From Allomuricauda sp. (lineage in GTDB: Bacteria > Bacteroidota > Bacteroidia > Flavobacteriales > Flavobacteriaceae): a DNA stretch of 64,000 nt. The translations under genes were made by a program, and so were the position numbers. Below, in pieces: positions 1 to 8,774 of this stretch (its first letter is position 1; each line of letters starts with the position of its first letter). Location: assembly GCA_017795045.1 (NCBI GenBank), contig CP051244.1, positions 3,535,527-3,599,526 on the forward strand, given 5' to 3'. The notes beneath the pieces were generated by a model. It was not told the origin of the DNA, made no database searches, and saw only the letters and a list, made by a program, of their open reading frames with translations.

Positions 1-74
1 AGAAATTGATTCCATTTTACCATTTCTTAATCCAAATTATTTTTCTTGTAAAGCAATAATGCAAGAACGTTTCA

Positions 75-82
75 TACATTTG
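75..82 (+). promoter_or_regulatory. Bacteroidota -7 box for the PHP gene
   Basis: The sequence TACATTTG is a perfect match to the TAnnTTTG -7 element of Bacteroidota promoters and ends 16 bases before the ATG at 99. A TTG at 46-48 is the nearest -33 candidate, but its 26-base spacer is longer than usual, so only the -7 half is well supported. Confidence 0.5.
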
Positions 83-98
83 GAAAAAACCGACCACC

Positions 99-1220
99 AT
101 GAAACTCCAACCTCTCTTTTTGCTCCTCTTTGCCTCCGTTGTGATTTTTGCCCAAGAGCATTCGCACACCAGCTCAAAAGCGATGACCTTCCCAGATGTT
201 CCCAATTATAAAACCCTAAAAACAGATTTCCATCAGCACACGGTTTTCTCGGATGGAAATGTTTGGCCCACCATTAGGGTATCGGAAGCCCTACGGGAAA
301 ATTTGGACGTGATTTCCTTAACCGAGCATTTGGAGTATCAACCGCATAAGGAGGATATTCCCCATCCCGATAGAAACCGTTCTTTTGAGTTGGCCTTGGC
401 CGAAGCAAAGGACCATGACCTTTTGATCATCAATGGTTCTGAAATCACCCGCGGCGCCCCCATGGGTCACAACAATGCCATTTTTATCCAAGATGCCAAT
501 AAGTTGTTGCATGACAAGGCGGAAACTGTTTTTGGGGAAGCCAAAAAACAAGGGGCCTTTGTATTTTGGAACCACCCGGCATGGTATCCGCAATCTCCAA
601 AAGGAAATCCCATTTTAAGCGATTTCCAAAAAGAACGTATCAAAAACGGGGAATTGCAGGGTATAGAGGTCATCAATATGGGAGACTACGCGGAAGAATC
701 CTTGGCCTTGGCCCTAGAGAACAATCTTACCATTATGGGCACCAGTGACATCCATGGTTTAATTGATTGGGACTATACTGAAAAAGGCCATAATCGCCCC
801 ATTACTTTGGTTTTTGCAAAAGAAAAAACAGCGGAATCGGTTAGAGAAGCGTTGTTTGCAGGACGTACCGTTGCCGTATACAACTCCCTTTTGGTCGGGA
901 AGGAAGAGAACCTATTGCCCCTGCTCAAAGCATGCATTTCCATTGAGGAAGCCACATACATCAACAAAACCTCCATTTTAAAGGTTACCCTAAAGAATTT
1001 ATCAAGCAGTGATTTGATCTTTGAGAACCAGATGCCGTATACCTTTTACTCCAGTCCTGCAGTGTTCACCGTTCCAGCAGAGGGCACTAAAGTGATTCAA
1101 ATAAAAACCTTGGAAAAACTGGATTCCCTATCCTTAAACCTAAAGGCGTTGGGAGCCTATGTAGCACCCAAACAGCATCCTACCGTTCAGTGGGACATTA
1201 CCGTTGAAAACAAGGATTAA
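99..1220 (+). CDS. PHP-domain phosphodiesterase (Sb-PDE family)
   Basis: This is a 373-residue secreted metal-dependent phosphoesterase. A signal peptide covers about residues 1-19. The PHP metal ligands are visible in order: DFHQH at 43-47 with D52, EH at 76-77, SE at 114-115, H124, NHP around H159, and SDIHG with D217 and H219. Residues after about 260 form a small beta-rich tail. PHP enzymes hydrolyse phosphate esters with two or three metal ions, and this branch resembles the Sb-PDE phosphodiesterases. The physiological substrate is unknown. A promoter box lies 16 bases upstream, and the gene is convergent with the next one, their stop codons overlapping by four bases (TTAA). Confidence 0.85.
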   Translation: MKLQPLFLLLFASVVIFAQEHSHTSSKAMTFPDVPNYKTLKTDFHQHTVFSDGNVWPTIRVSEALRENLDVISLTEHLEYQPHKEDIPHPDRNRSFELALAEAKDHDLLIINGSEITRGAPMGHNNAIFIQDANKLLHDKAETVFGEAKKQGAFVFWNHPAWYPQSPKGNPILSDFQKERIKNGELQGIEVINMGDYAEESLALALENNLTIMGTSDIHGLIDWDYTEKGHNRPITLVFAKEKTAESVREALFAGRTVAVYNSLLVGKEENLLPLLKACISIEEATYINKTSILKVTLKNLSSSDLIFENQMPYTFYSSPAVFTVPAEGTKVIQIKTLEKLDSLSLNLKALGAYVAPKQHPTVQWDITVENKD

Positions 1221-1492
1221 GCCACGGAAAAGAGTTCGTGTCCGTTGATTTCCGTATCAAAATCGATACGGATTTTTTCAATGTGGTCCGCTGGGGTCTT
1301 GTCCGAAATCCACACCCATTGGTTTTTCATATCCACATCAAAATGAAAACAGGAAAAATCGGTACAGCAATCTCCATCGAACTTGGATAGCAGAAACTTG
1401 GTAATTCTGGGCCTAAGCCTATATTCCATGTCTATGCATGCCCGTTTAGCGGAGGAATCGGCATGGTCTGACAATATCCAATTGAACTTCAT
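1217..1492 (-). CDS. Small hypothetical protein, cysteine-containing
   Basis: This 91-residue soluble protein is not recognised. It has no signal peptide or membrane segment. It is rich in aromatic and acidic residues and has a central cluster of cysteines (DCCTDFSC) that could bind a metal or form disulfides, though this is only a guess. Its stop codon overlaps that of the PHP gene on the other strand. Upstream there are only 78 bases before the end of the next minus-strand gene, so co-transcription with that gene is possible. The charged, compact composition supports it being real rather than a chance reading frame. Confidence 0.6.
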   Translation of the reverse strand: MKFNWILSDHADSSAKRACIDMEYRLRPRITKFLLSKFDGDCCTDFSCFHFDVDMKNQWVWISDKTPADHIEKIRIDFDTEINGHELFSVA

Positions 1493-1570
1493 TTTCAGCA
1501 GAATAAGAGAATCAATATACTAAAAAATACACTATGTTCCACAACGTGTTCCGTATACCGATGAAATGGG

Positions 1571-2776
1571 CTATTCCACCCCTTCCACATATTTTTGGAG
1601 ATAGGCGAATCGGGGCGTCAATTTTCCATTTTGGGTCATCCGGGCCCGTTCCAAAATACCATCCTCATCCCCATTGAAAAAAGCTGGGATCACATATTTG
1701 GAGAACGCCTCCCCAAAACCATTACTGGCATCCCTTGGCAATTCGCAAGGAAGGTTGTCCACCGCCATGACCGCTATGGCTTTGGCATCCATAAAGTCAA
1801 TTTCCGTTTCCGAAATGGGGTCATAGCCATATATGGGATCGGCAATGGTTGATGGTCGTATAGTGGAAGCCACGGGACCATCTATATCACAACTGATATC
1901 GGCCACCACCTTAATCTTGAAATCAGGATGCCTTGCATCTTCCCTTGTATAGAGATATGGGGCGCCATCCCCATAAAAATGTCCTGCAATATAGAAGTCG
2001 GTCACTTTGGCAAAACGGAAGAAGTTGGATTGATATTCCTGAGGATTTTGAAAGAAATCGACCTTATTGCCACGCACCCCGTCCTTTCGTTTGTTGTATT
2101 CAGATGCATCAATCTGGCAGTATACGGGCTCTTGATAGGTTTTGTTCAGGTAATCGGAAACATTGACCCGCTTTATTTCCATGGCATCCAACATTTCCCG
2201 GGCACCATTACCTACCCTTCCCCTGCCGGTCAAAACAATTTTGATGGCAGGCAATTTAATTCCTTTCAATGCCTTGATCAATGCTTGTTGGTCCTCCAAG
2301 TTCTCAGCCTTGGGCAAGTTGAACAGACCAAGCTTTAGTCCATAGGCCCTTATACCATTATAGGCCCCCACGATACCCGCATACCGGCCGAAAGCCACCA
2401 AACGTTGCTCTTTGGCATTGGTGATCACTTCGTGATCGTAGAGTTCAATATTTTTTTCCAGAACGGCACGCAGCAAATCCCGATTATAGGGTTGCTTTTT
2501 TATGGTGTGCGAAAAGAAGAAATACTTTTTATGGGGAAGAAGGGCTTCAATGGGCACTTCCTTTACACCAAGCAATACATCGCAGTCTTGCATGGAATCG
2601 GTTACGGGAATGTTCCTTTCTTGATATTCTTCATCGGAAAAGACCCGTATGGGGGAGGTTTCCACCTCAATTTGGGCATCAGGAAAGCTATCCAGGACTT
2701 TTTGACATTCCGCAGGTGACAAGACTACCCTGCGATCTGGCGGGTTTTTCCGCTCACGTATAATTCCGAACTTCAT
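1571..2776 (-). CDS. NAD(P)-dependent oxidoreductase, lysine/alanine dehydrogenase-like
   Basis: This is a 401-residue cytoplasmic protein. The N-terminal part (about 1-130) matches the alanine dehydrogenase/pyridine nucleotide transhydrogenase N-terminal fold, with RRVVLSP near residue 15. A Rossmann motif of the form GRGRVGNG follows at about 184-191, and the C-terminal part continues the NAD-binding domain (VADISCDIDGPVAST). This layout is that of lysine-forming saccharopine dehydrogenases and their bacterial relatives, which couple NAD(H) to amination or deamination of an amino acid. The exact substrate cannot be read from sequence. The gene stands alone, and the region upstream contains the divergent structured RNA and tmRNA. 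Confidence 0.8.
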   Translation of the reverse strand: MKFGIIRERKNPPDRRVVLSPAECQKVLDSFPDAQIEVETSPIRVFSDEEYQERNIPVTDSMQDCDVLLGVKEVPIEALLPHKKYFFFSHTIKKQPYNRDLLRAVLEKNIELYDHEVITNAKEQRLVAFGRYAGIVGAYNGIRAYGLKLGLFNLPKAENLEDQQALIKALKGIKLPAIKIVLTGRGRVGNGAREMLDAMEIKRVNVSDYLNKTYQEPVYCQIDASEYNKRKDGVRGNKVDFFQNPQEYQSNFFRFAKVTDFYIAGHFYGDGAPYLYTREDARHPDFKIKVVADISCDIDGPVASTIRPSTIADPIYGYDPISETEIDFMDAKAIAVMAVDNLPCELPRDASNGFGEAFSKYVIPAFFNGDEDGILERARMTQNGKLTPRFAYLQKYVEGVE

Positions 2777-2857
2777 ACTACGCTTTGGTATAATTGTTGA
2801 CCAAAATAAGAGTATTGGACAGGGTAAGCAAACTTTTTATCTTTTGAAGATATAAGT

Positions 2858-2865
2858 TACCTTTG
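2858..2865 (+). promoter_or_regulatory. -7 box driving the structured RNA
   Basis: TACCTTTG matches the Bacteroidota TAnnTTTG element exactly. It ends six bases before the first base of the outer helix of the structured element at 2872, which is where transcription would be expected to start. No well-spaced -33 TTG was found; the nearest, at 2844-2846, is too close. Confidence 0.5.
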
Positions 2866-2871
2866 CCAACC

Positions 2872-2946
2872 GCGTTAGGGATAGAGGCAAATACCAAGTA
2901 TAGCCGATAGCCCGACCGCCTAGAGCGAAGCGAAAGGTGGAAACGC
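2872..2946 (+). ncRNA. Multi-stem structured RNA candidate upstream of tmRNA
   Basis: Four helices can be drawn. The outer helix is GCGTT (2872-2876) with AACGC (2942-2946). A second pairs GGG (2878-2880) with CCC (2911-2913). Inside it is a hairpin of GGC (2886-2888) and TAC (2892-2894) with GTA (2898-2900) and GCC (2903-2905). A side hairpin pairs CCGCC (2916-2920) with GGTGG (2936-2940). A perfect -7 box lies just upstream. The primary sequence (GCGTTAGGGAT ... GATAGCCCGACC) resembles a structured RNA that recurs in Flavobacteriia genomes, possibly the Rfam Flavo-1 motif; that name is from memory and unverified. It lies on the tmRNA strand and could be a separate short RNA or the leader of the tmRNA transcript. 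Confidence 0.55.
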
Positions 2947-2970
2947 TAGTATTAGTTCTTTGAAAAAAAA

Positions 2971-3007
2971 TGAGAAAGATTCCTGCCTACGCAGGAATGA
3001 AATCTCA
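2971..3007. repeat. Interspersed hairpin repeat (ATTCCTGC type)
   Basis: A perfect 8-bp stem, ATTCCTGC (2979-2986) with GCAGGAAT (2991-2998), encloses the loop CTAC. It is flanked by TGAGA (2971-2975) and TCTCA (3003-3007), which can also pair. It is the same type of element as the hairpin at 36875-36895 (ATTCCGCA/TGCGGAAT followed by GAC), so it is probably one copy of a dispersed flavobacterial repeat. It ends four bases before tmRNA. Confidence 0.6.
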
Positions 3008-3011
3008 TTAC

Positions 3012-3409
3012 GGGGCCGACTGGTTTTGACAGCGAGACCAATGGCTATGTAAGCATGTCGAGCTATGGGAATGATGCTCGTTAATTCAATGTCTCAACTT
3101 TTTTAAATGGCGAGTCTAACTACGCTTTAGCTGCTTAATTGACTGAATTATAGTAAGTCCAAGCCTAGTCCCGCAAGGCGGGAAAGCTGAATGTCCCTTG
3201 GTAGCCCTTGTTGATGGCGACCTTTTTTGGGGCACCATAAAAGTCAACACCGGATTTTTGTGGCTTCGGCAAGAATCCTAAACTAAAGAAGCTAAGTGTA
3301 CGATAGGCGGTCCTTGGTCGGTCGTGCATCGAAAATTGAACTTGGACTAAGCATGTAGAAAGCCTAGTTATTGCTTGTTTGGACGAGGGTTCGAATCCCT
3401 CCGGCTCCA
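3012..3409 (+). ncRNA. ssrA: tmRNA (transfer-messenger RNA)
   Basis: The 5' end GGGGCCGACTGG and the 3' T-arm GGTTCGAATCCC followed by CGGCTCC form the tRNA-like domain; GGGGCCG (3012-3018) pairs with CGGCTCC (3402-3408) in the acceptor stem. The tag reading frame is at 3109-3138 and encodes GESNYALAA followed by TAA, ending in the usual degradation signal. The 3' CCA is not encoded as such (CACAAA follows), so it must be added after transcription. tmRNA frees stalled ribosomes with SmpB and marks the incomplete protein for proteolysis. The 398-base length is normal for a Bacteroidota ssrA. A strong terminator follows. Confidence 0.97.
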
Positions 3410-3419
3410 CAAAACATTA

Positions 3420-3450
3420 AACCTGTAAATCGCTGATTTGCAGGTTTTTT
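3420..3450 (+). terminator. Intrinsic terminator of tmRNA
   Basis: A 12-bp stem pairs AACCTGTAAATC (3420-3431) with GATTTGCAGGTT (3435-3446), with a GCT loop and one G-T pair, followed by a T run. It overlaps the stop codon of the convergent epimerase-family gene by two bases. Confidence 0.85.
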
Positions 3451-4639
3451 ATTTTATTTGGTTTTCCAGTTTGGCCATCAATTCCCACAAATACAATACC
3501 CCTCTTGGCACATGGAAACACCCTTTCCATTTCCCTCCCTTCAGGTGATGTGTCACTTTACCTTCCCTGGACAAATAACCAAGCCATTCCCCTTGATCTT
3601 CATCCACAAAATGTGCCCATGTATATTCATGTAGTGTCATCAACCATTTCCAACAACGCACATCACCGGTCAAATAATACCCTTTTGCACAGGCTATCAT
3701 GGCCTCGATATGGGGCCACCAAAGTTTATGGTCCCATTCCAATTGCTCGGAAGGGTGGCCTTTGAGGTCCATAAAATAAAACAGCCCCCCGTATTCTGAA
3801 TCCCAACCGTACTCCAAGGTGGATATCACGGCATCCGTGCACTTTTGAATGAGTTCCCTATCATTTTGCCGCTCGGCAATGTCCATTAAAAACCATAGGG
3901 TTTCCAGTCCATGCCCCGGATTGACAAGTCTGCCTTGAAATGTATCGCTGAAACTACCGTCCCTACCCACATTCTCCATGATCAGGCCGTATTCCGGCTT
4001 ATAAAAATAGGATAGGATCTTATTTTTGACACTGTTAAGCTGATCGTCCACCACCTTGGCATCCAGAATATGGCTGAGTTCCAATACTAAATTACTCAGG
4101 ATCATGGGCAAGCTTAAACTTTGCAGCTCCCTGGTACCTGGATATGTCTTTTCGTATTTTCCTTTTGGATTATCCTGTGCATCAAGTATGTTATAAAAAG
4201 TTTGGGTTGCTATGGCAGTGTGTTCCGCTTTGCCAGTGATTTTCCCCAGCTGGCCAAATGCCATGGATGCAAAACAATCCGAAAAGATATTATAGGGCTG
4301 CACCAAAGGACTTCCTTTTTTATCCAGGGAAAAGTACCATCGTCCAGAATCGCTTCTACCGAATTTCTGCAAAAAGTCGGCACCATGGACCGCTATATCA
4401 AGCCAACTCCCCCTAGGTTCAACCTCATTGTAAAGTTTGGCAAACATCCACATCTGCCTACATTGAAGCCATACAAACTTATCCGTATCATACACACTCC
4501 CATCCACACCCAAACAGGTGTAAAATCCTCCATCCTCTTTGTCAATGGAATGTTTCTCCCAAAAAGGCAGGACATGCCCCAATAAATTTTCCTTGTAAAT
4601 CTCCTTGTACTTTCCAAAATCTTCTTTTCCTATACCCAA
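3449..4639 (-). CDS. AGE-family epimerase (N-acylglucosamine 2-epimerase type)
   Basis: This 396-residue cytoplasmic protein has the (alpha/alpha)6-barrel features of the N-acylglucosamine 2-epimerase family: GGFYTCL near residue 38, a central NPGHGLETLWF segment carrying a catalytic histidine, and KLWWPHIEAM, typical of the GlcNAc/ManNAc 2-epimerase branch rather than of cellobiose epimerases. The family interconverts C2 epimers of amino sugars or aldoses. Its divergent neighbour is a ROK regulator, and the wider region carries amino-sugar genes, so a role in N-acetylamino-sugar use is likely. Mannose isomerase-type activity is an alternative. The gene is convergent with tmRNA. Confidence 0.85.
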   Translation of the reverse strand: MGIGKEDFGKYKEIYKENLLGHVLPFWEKHSIDKEDGGFYTCLGVDGSVYDTDKFVWLQCRQMWMFAKLYNEVEPRGSWLDIAVHGADFLQKFGRSDSGRWYFSLDKKGSPLVQPYNIFSDCFASMAFGQLGKITGKAEHTAIATQTFYNILDAQDNPKGKYEKTYPGTRELQSLSLPMILSNLVLELSHILDAKVVDDQLNSVKNKILSYFYKPEYGLIMENVGRDGSFSDTFQGRLVNPGHGLETLWFLMDIAERQNDRELIQKCTDAVISTLEYGWDSEYGGLFYFMDLKGHPSEQLEWDHKLWWPHIEAMIACAKGYYLTGDVRCWKWLMTLHEYTWAHFVDEDQGEWLGYLSREGKVTHHLKGGKWKGCFHVPRGVLYLWELMAKLENQIK

Positions 4640-4926
4640 AACCTGTAGCCTTTAATTCTATTTTTCTTGTATTTCTTGAGCGACATCAAACAATATTAAA
4701 TTTTTAATCTTAATTATCCAATAGTTAATAAATTATTTTATTAATATAATTGTGTGAGATGAAATCAAATTCGTTTGACAATCCATTTAAAACACTACCC
4801 ACTAACATCTTAGCAACCACCCATGAAAACCCACCAACAAAACCGCCCTGTTTAGATAGTCCGTTTTTATTGTCATTATAGTTTTCTTACTATTTTTATC
4901 ATCGCTCCCGGTCCAAAAAAGAAAGA

Positions 4927-6168
4927 ATGAAACAAAACAAGCATAGTATTTTCAACGATATTCCGGACGAGCAAAAAAGCGGTGTCGTTTTTAAAAACCA
5001 TCAGCTTAAAAAAAAGATCATTCAACTGCTGGACAAAAAAGGAGCAGCCACGATCAACGACATCTCAAAAAAATTCAATTCCAGCTCCCCCAAGGTAAAC
5101 AAACTCATCCAAGAGCTCATAGATGAAGGGCTCATTGAAGATCTTGGCAAGGCAGAGACCGACGTAGGCAGACGCCCCCACCTTTATGGACTCATTGGTG
5201 ATTCCATGTATTTTTTGGGGGTTGATTTAGGACACAACTCCATAGAAATTGGACTAATGGACTTCAATGAGAATCCCATCCATTTTTCCAAGGACATTGA
5301 ATTCAACTTGGAAAACTCAGAAAAGTCCTTGCTTCAATTGTACGACATCATCAACCATTTTATAGACAAAAATGCCGATTGGAGGAACAAAATTGTACGC
5401 ATTGGCGTCAACCTTTCCGGCCGTGTAAACCATTTAAGCGGATATAGCCACAATTTTTTCAACTTCACAAAAACCCCATTAAGCAGCATCCTTGAAGAAA
5501 AAATTGGAATCCCCTGTTTTATTGAAAACGACACCCGGGCCAGGGCATTTTATGAATTTTACAGCCACAAATCCAAGGACAGCGGAAACATCCTTTACAT
5601 AAATGCAGATTATGGTCTGGGACTGGGCGTACTTGCCCAAGGAAAGCTTTTGTATGGAAAATCGGGCTATGCAGGAGAGTTTGGGCATATCCCTTTTTTC
5701 GATAACGAAATTATCTGCATATGCGGTAAAAAAGGCTGTCTGGAAACCGAAGTTTCAGGAAGGGCCCTTGAAAAACAGTTCAAGGACAAACTCAAGGAAG
5801 GGCAATCCTCATCCCTGCAGCATAGCTTTGAGGATCTTGATAATATCAGAATGGACGACATTATCAAAGCAGCCAACAATGATGACACCCTAAGCATTGA
5901 ACTTATTGGAATCATGGCCGAAAAACTCGGAAAGGGAATAACTACCCTGATACATTTATACAATCCGGAACTCATCATTTTTGGAGGTGCCTTGGCGAAA
6001 TCCAAAGACCATTTCTTTCTACCCCTCCAAATGACCGTCAACAAATACTCCCTAAGCATTGTTAGGGCCGACACGCAATTGGAGCTATCAAAAGGTGACG
6101 AGGGAGCCGGAGTACTGGGTGCCTGTTATTTGGCAAAACACAAGGTTTTGAATCCAAACCCCTCCTAA
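4927..6168 (+). CDS. ROK-family transcriptional regulator (NagC/Mlc type)
   Basis: The 413-residue protein has an N-terminal winged helix-turn-helix (about residues 28-80, with AATINDISKKFNSSSPKVNKLI) followed by a ROK sugar-binding domain. The sugar/nucleotide-binding start GVDLGHNSIEIG lies near residue 98. IENDTRARAF follows, and the zinc motif (GHIPFF ... CICGKKGCLE) is intact. NagC/Mlc-type proteins bind DNA and are released by a sugar or sugar phosphate. It is divergent from the epimerase-family gene across 287 AT-rich bases and convergent with the sugar porter, whose stop is only two bases away. It is a good candidate for control of the neighbouring sugar genes. Confidence 0.87.
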   Translation: MKQNKHSIFNDIPDEQKSGVVFKNHQLKKKIIQLLDKKGAATINDISKKFNSSSPKVNKLIQELIDEGLIEDLGKAETDVGRRPHLYGLIGDSMYFLGVDLGHNSIEIGLMDFNENPIHFSKDIEFNLENSEKSLLQLYDIINHFIDKNADWRNKIVRIGVNLSGRVNHLSGYSHNFFNFTKTPLSSILEEKIGIPCFIENDTRARAFYEFYSHKSKDSGNILYINADYGLGLGVLAQGKLLYGKSGYAGEFGHIPFFDNEIICICGKKGCLETEVSGRALEKQFKDKLKEGQSSSLQHSFEDLDNIRMDDIIKAANNDDTLSIELIGIMAEKLGKGITTLIHLYNPELIIFGGALAKSKDHFFLPLQMTVNKYSLSIVRADTQLELSKGDEGAGVLGACYLAKHKVLNPNPS

Positions 6169-6170
6169 CT

Positions 6171-7583
6171 TTATTGTTCCCAAAACCGCTCTATCTCCTC
6201 AAGGGTCTTGCCCGTTGTCTCAGGAACCAGTTTCCATATGATGTACATGTAAGGGAAACACATTACCGCAAATAACACAAAGGTTCCCTGGGGGCTCAAC
6301 ACCTCCAAAAGCCATGGTGTCAACTGCCCTACGATAAAGGTTCCCGTCCAAAGTGAAAATCCCGCAATGGACATGGCCATACCGCGAATCTTGGTTGGGT
6401 ACATCTCGGAAAGCAGCACAAAAATTACAGCGGATATGGAAATGGCCGTAAAGAAAACATATGCCAAGAACAAGATCAACAACACATAGGATGGGATATT
6501 CCATTCAGAAGCTTTAACAAAGTAGCCCGAGATCAGCAGTAACGTAAGTATCATCCCGGTCACACCAAAATACACCAGTTTCTTTCTCCCCACCTTGTCA
6601 ATGATGTACAACGCGAGAATAGTGGTAAGTACATTGACACCCCCAACGAATACCTGATAAAACAGAGCATCCCCACCAGACATTCCACTTTGTTCGAAAA
6701 TGGTGGGACCATAATACAGTACGGCATTCACTCCCATGAACTGTCCCAATATGGCCACTGCGGCACCAATGAGTATCGCCTTCAAGAAATTGGGCTTCAA
6801 CAACAGCCTCCAATTTCCTTTATCCGCCTCACCCAAAGAAACCTTCATCTCATGTACTTCTTCCTGAATTTTCGAAGGAGAACTGTAAATCTTACCCAGT
6901 ACCATTGTCGATTTATTTTCGTCACCCCTAAAGAACAACCATCTGGGACTTTCCGGTAAAAGGAACACCATCAACAAAAAGAGCAGCGCAGGAAACGCTT
7001 CCATGCCCAACATTCCCCTCCATACCTCCTCCACAAGCAATTTATTCCATTGAGCTCCCTCAAGTTGTCCAACGCTATCCGAAAAATCGAGCAACTCGAA
7101 ATTTACAAGATATGCCGCCAAAAAACCGACGGTAATCGCCAATTGGTACAAGGTGACCATTGCCCCCCTGTATTTTGCAAAAGCTATCTCCGAAATATAC
7201 ATTGGGGAAATGATCGATATCATCCCAATACCAATCCCACCACATATCCGAAACGAGACAAGCTGGAGCATATCCGTTGCCAACGCGCAACCCACGGCCG
7301 ATACGAAGAAGAAAACTGAGGAAATCAACATAGCCTTTTTTCTACCGATCAAATCACTGATGTAACCGGCTACCAACACACCCCCAATAGAACCTATCAA
7401 AGCTGAACTCACATACCATCCCTGTAAAACGGAATCCAGTTCAAATTGCGAAGCCACCATGGTTATGGTTCCCGAAATCACCGCAGTGTCGTAGCCAAAA
7501 AGGAAACCCCCAAGGGCCGCCACAGCCGAAATAAAAACCACATACCCCAGATTGCCTTCTTTGCCGATTTGATCAAGATTCAT
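6171..7583 (-). CDS. Sugar porter family MFS transporter
   Basis: This 470-residue inner-membrane protein has about 12 transmembrane segments. It carries sugar porter signatures: GYDTAVISG in helix 1, DLIGRKKAML after helix 2, PESPRWLFF in the central loop, DKVGRKK in the second half and PETTGKTLEEIE near the C-terminus. Relatives are proton-coupled symporters for xylose, arabinose, glucose or similar monosaccharides. The substrate here is unknown; context suggests an amino sugar or a product of the nearby enzymes. The DUF4434 gene lies 114 bases upstream on the same strand and may be in the same transcript. Confidence 0.88.
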   Translation of the reverse strand: MNLDQIGKEGNLGYVVFISAVAALGGFLFGYDTAVISGTITMVASQFELDSVLQGWYVSSALIGSIGGVLVAGYISDLIGRKKAMLISSVFFFVSAVGCALATDMLQLVSFRICGGIGIGMISIISPMYISEIAFAKYRGAMVTLYQLAITVGFLAAYLVNFELLDFSDSVGQLEGAQWNKLLVEEVWRGMLGMEAFPALLFLLMVFLLPESPRWLFFRGDENKSTMVLGKIYSSPSKIQEEVHEMKVSLGEADKGNWRLLLKPNFLKAILIGAAVAILGQFMGVNAVLYYGPTIFEQSGMSGGDALFYQVFVGGVNVLTTILALYIIDKVGRKKLVYFGVTGMILTLLLISGYFVKASEWNIPSYVLLILFLAYVFFTAISISAVIFVLLSEMYPTKIRGMAMSIAGFSLWTGTFIVGQLTPWLLEVLSPQGTFVLFAVMCFPYMYIIWKLVPETTGKTLEEIERFWEQ

Positions 7584-7697
7584 AATAAATGCTTAATGAG
7601 TCGCAACTTAATGATATTTATTTTTATAATAATCCTTATTAATAATTTTTTTTACAAATTCATATGCGCAAAACCGCAACACTCGTCTTCCCAAAGT

Positions 7698-8774
7698 TTA
7701 TATCCCAAAATACTCCCTATATCGGTTATATAGATGACCCGCTTGGAGATATGCCGATTGCGGGCTCATGAAATGCGAAAACTCGAAGGTAATGGCCTTA
7801 TGATAGTTTGCTCGTTGCGCCGCTTCGAGCTTCATTCTTAGTTTATCGAATTTTATGGGGAAAAATTTTATGGGCATATCCCTACTAAAGGATTCAGCGT
7901 TGGTCCAACACTCAATTCCATAACGATCGGCCAATTTTTTGTTCACTCCAAAAAACGCGTCCAATTCGTCATAATCAATATGCCCGTCTTGAAAGGCACA
8001 GGCATCCACGACTTCATGGATTCCGGAAAATATTTCGTCCCACTCTTTTTCATGCTCCACAACGGACACCGCTTCGGATTTGGTCAAGGTTCCCGAAGCC
8101 GCGGCCACGGCCTTTTTTCCATCAATCCAAGGGGAAATCAATGTGGGCAATCCCCCTGAGACCTCTTTACACTGTTTGCCCAACTTGTGAAAAGATGTAA
8201 TGGCGCCCTTGGTCCTTCTACTGATCTCACCACTTAAGTACCAGCCCTGAAAACTTTTGTACCGACTACCATAGTTCTTCCAAACCTCATCGATTACATA
8301 CAGATTGGAATCTATTTCCTTGGTCAGATCCCCAGTATCCCAATATTCTCCTGAGTCGTATAAACCGAAATAGAACTTCATTTTATACTTTTCCGCAAGC
8401 TGAAGAAATAACTCCAATAAGTCTACCGAAGGCCTATAACACCCTTTTGAAAGAAGATATTCCGAGGGATAGGTGATAAACTTCCTATAACCGGACCTGA
8501 TCATGATCACCGTATCTATCCCAATTGCCTTCATATGCTGAAAATCCTTTTCCCATTCCTTTTCACCCCAATTCTGATGGGGAATATCATGGGATATTTC
8601 ATCCAAGAAAGTGCCCGTTATCTGTAGCCCCTGTTGCTTCGCAACTATCAAATTTGATTCTTCATGGACAACCCCAGGCTCTGAGGCATTTAAATACGGT
8701 TCTGCAAATAAAGCCGTTCCACCGAGCACGGCATTCTTCATAAATTGTCTACGCTTTGAATCTTGTTTTCCCAT
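7698..8774 (-). CDS. Tat-exported DUF4434 protein
   Basis: The 358-residue protein starts with a twin-arginine signal (KRRQFMKNAVLGGTALF, about residues 7-23), so it is probably exported folded. The mature part matches the DUF4434 family, a TIM-barrel fold related to glycoside hydrolases: GTFLDE near residue 54, an acidic WYLSGEISR segment near the middle that could hold a catalytic glutamate, and TFEFSHFMSP near the end. Biochemical function is not established for the family. The gene lies just upstream of the sugar porter and opposite the DeoR regulator, which suggests a role in handling the sugar that is imported. Confidence 0.75.
   Translation of the reverse strand: MGKQDSKRRQFMKNAVLGGTALFAEPYLNASEPGVVHEESNLIVAKQQGLQITGTFLDEISHDIPHQNWGEKEWEKDFQHMKAIGIDTVIMIRSGYRKFITYPSEYLLSKGCYRPSVDLLELFLQLAEKYKMKFYFGLYDSGEYWDTGDLTKEIDSNLYVIDEVWKNYGSRYKSFQGWYLSGEISRRTKGAITSFHKLGKQCKEVSGGLPTLISPWIDGKKAVAAASGTLTKSEAVSVVEHEKEWDEIFSGIHEVVDACAFQDGHIDYDELDAFFGVNKKLADRYGIECWTNAESFSRDMPIKFFPIKFDKLRMKLEAAQRANYHKAITFEFSHFMSPQSAYLQAGHLYNRYREYFGI

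Noticed and set aside
17-205. Minus-strand 62-residue reading frame at the left edge
   Set aside because: It overlaps the promoter and start of the PHP gene on the other strand and has no recognisable features or signal.
3165-3410. Minus-strand 81-residue frame starting MEPEGFEPSS
   Set aside because: It is the reverse complement of the tmRNA 3' end; this N-terminus is a familiar artefact of antisense reading of T-arm sequences.
4640-4926. Possible ROK operator between the epimerase-family and ROK genes
   Set aside because: The AT-rich stretch (around 4720-4750) contains palindromic words, but they are too common in AT-rich DNA to be assigned; the same words near the porter promoter are not convincing.
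5667-6074. Minus-strand 135-residue frame
   Set aside because: It is antisense to the ROK regulator, which has a complete domain structure.
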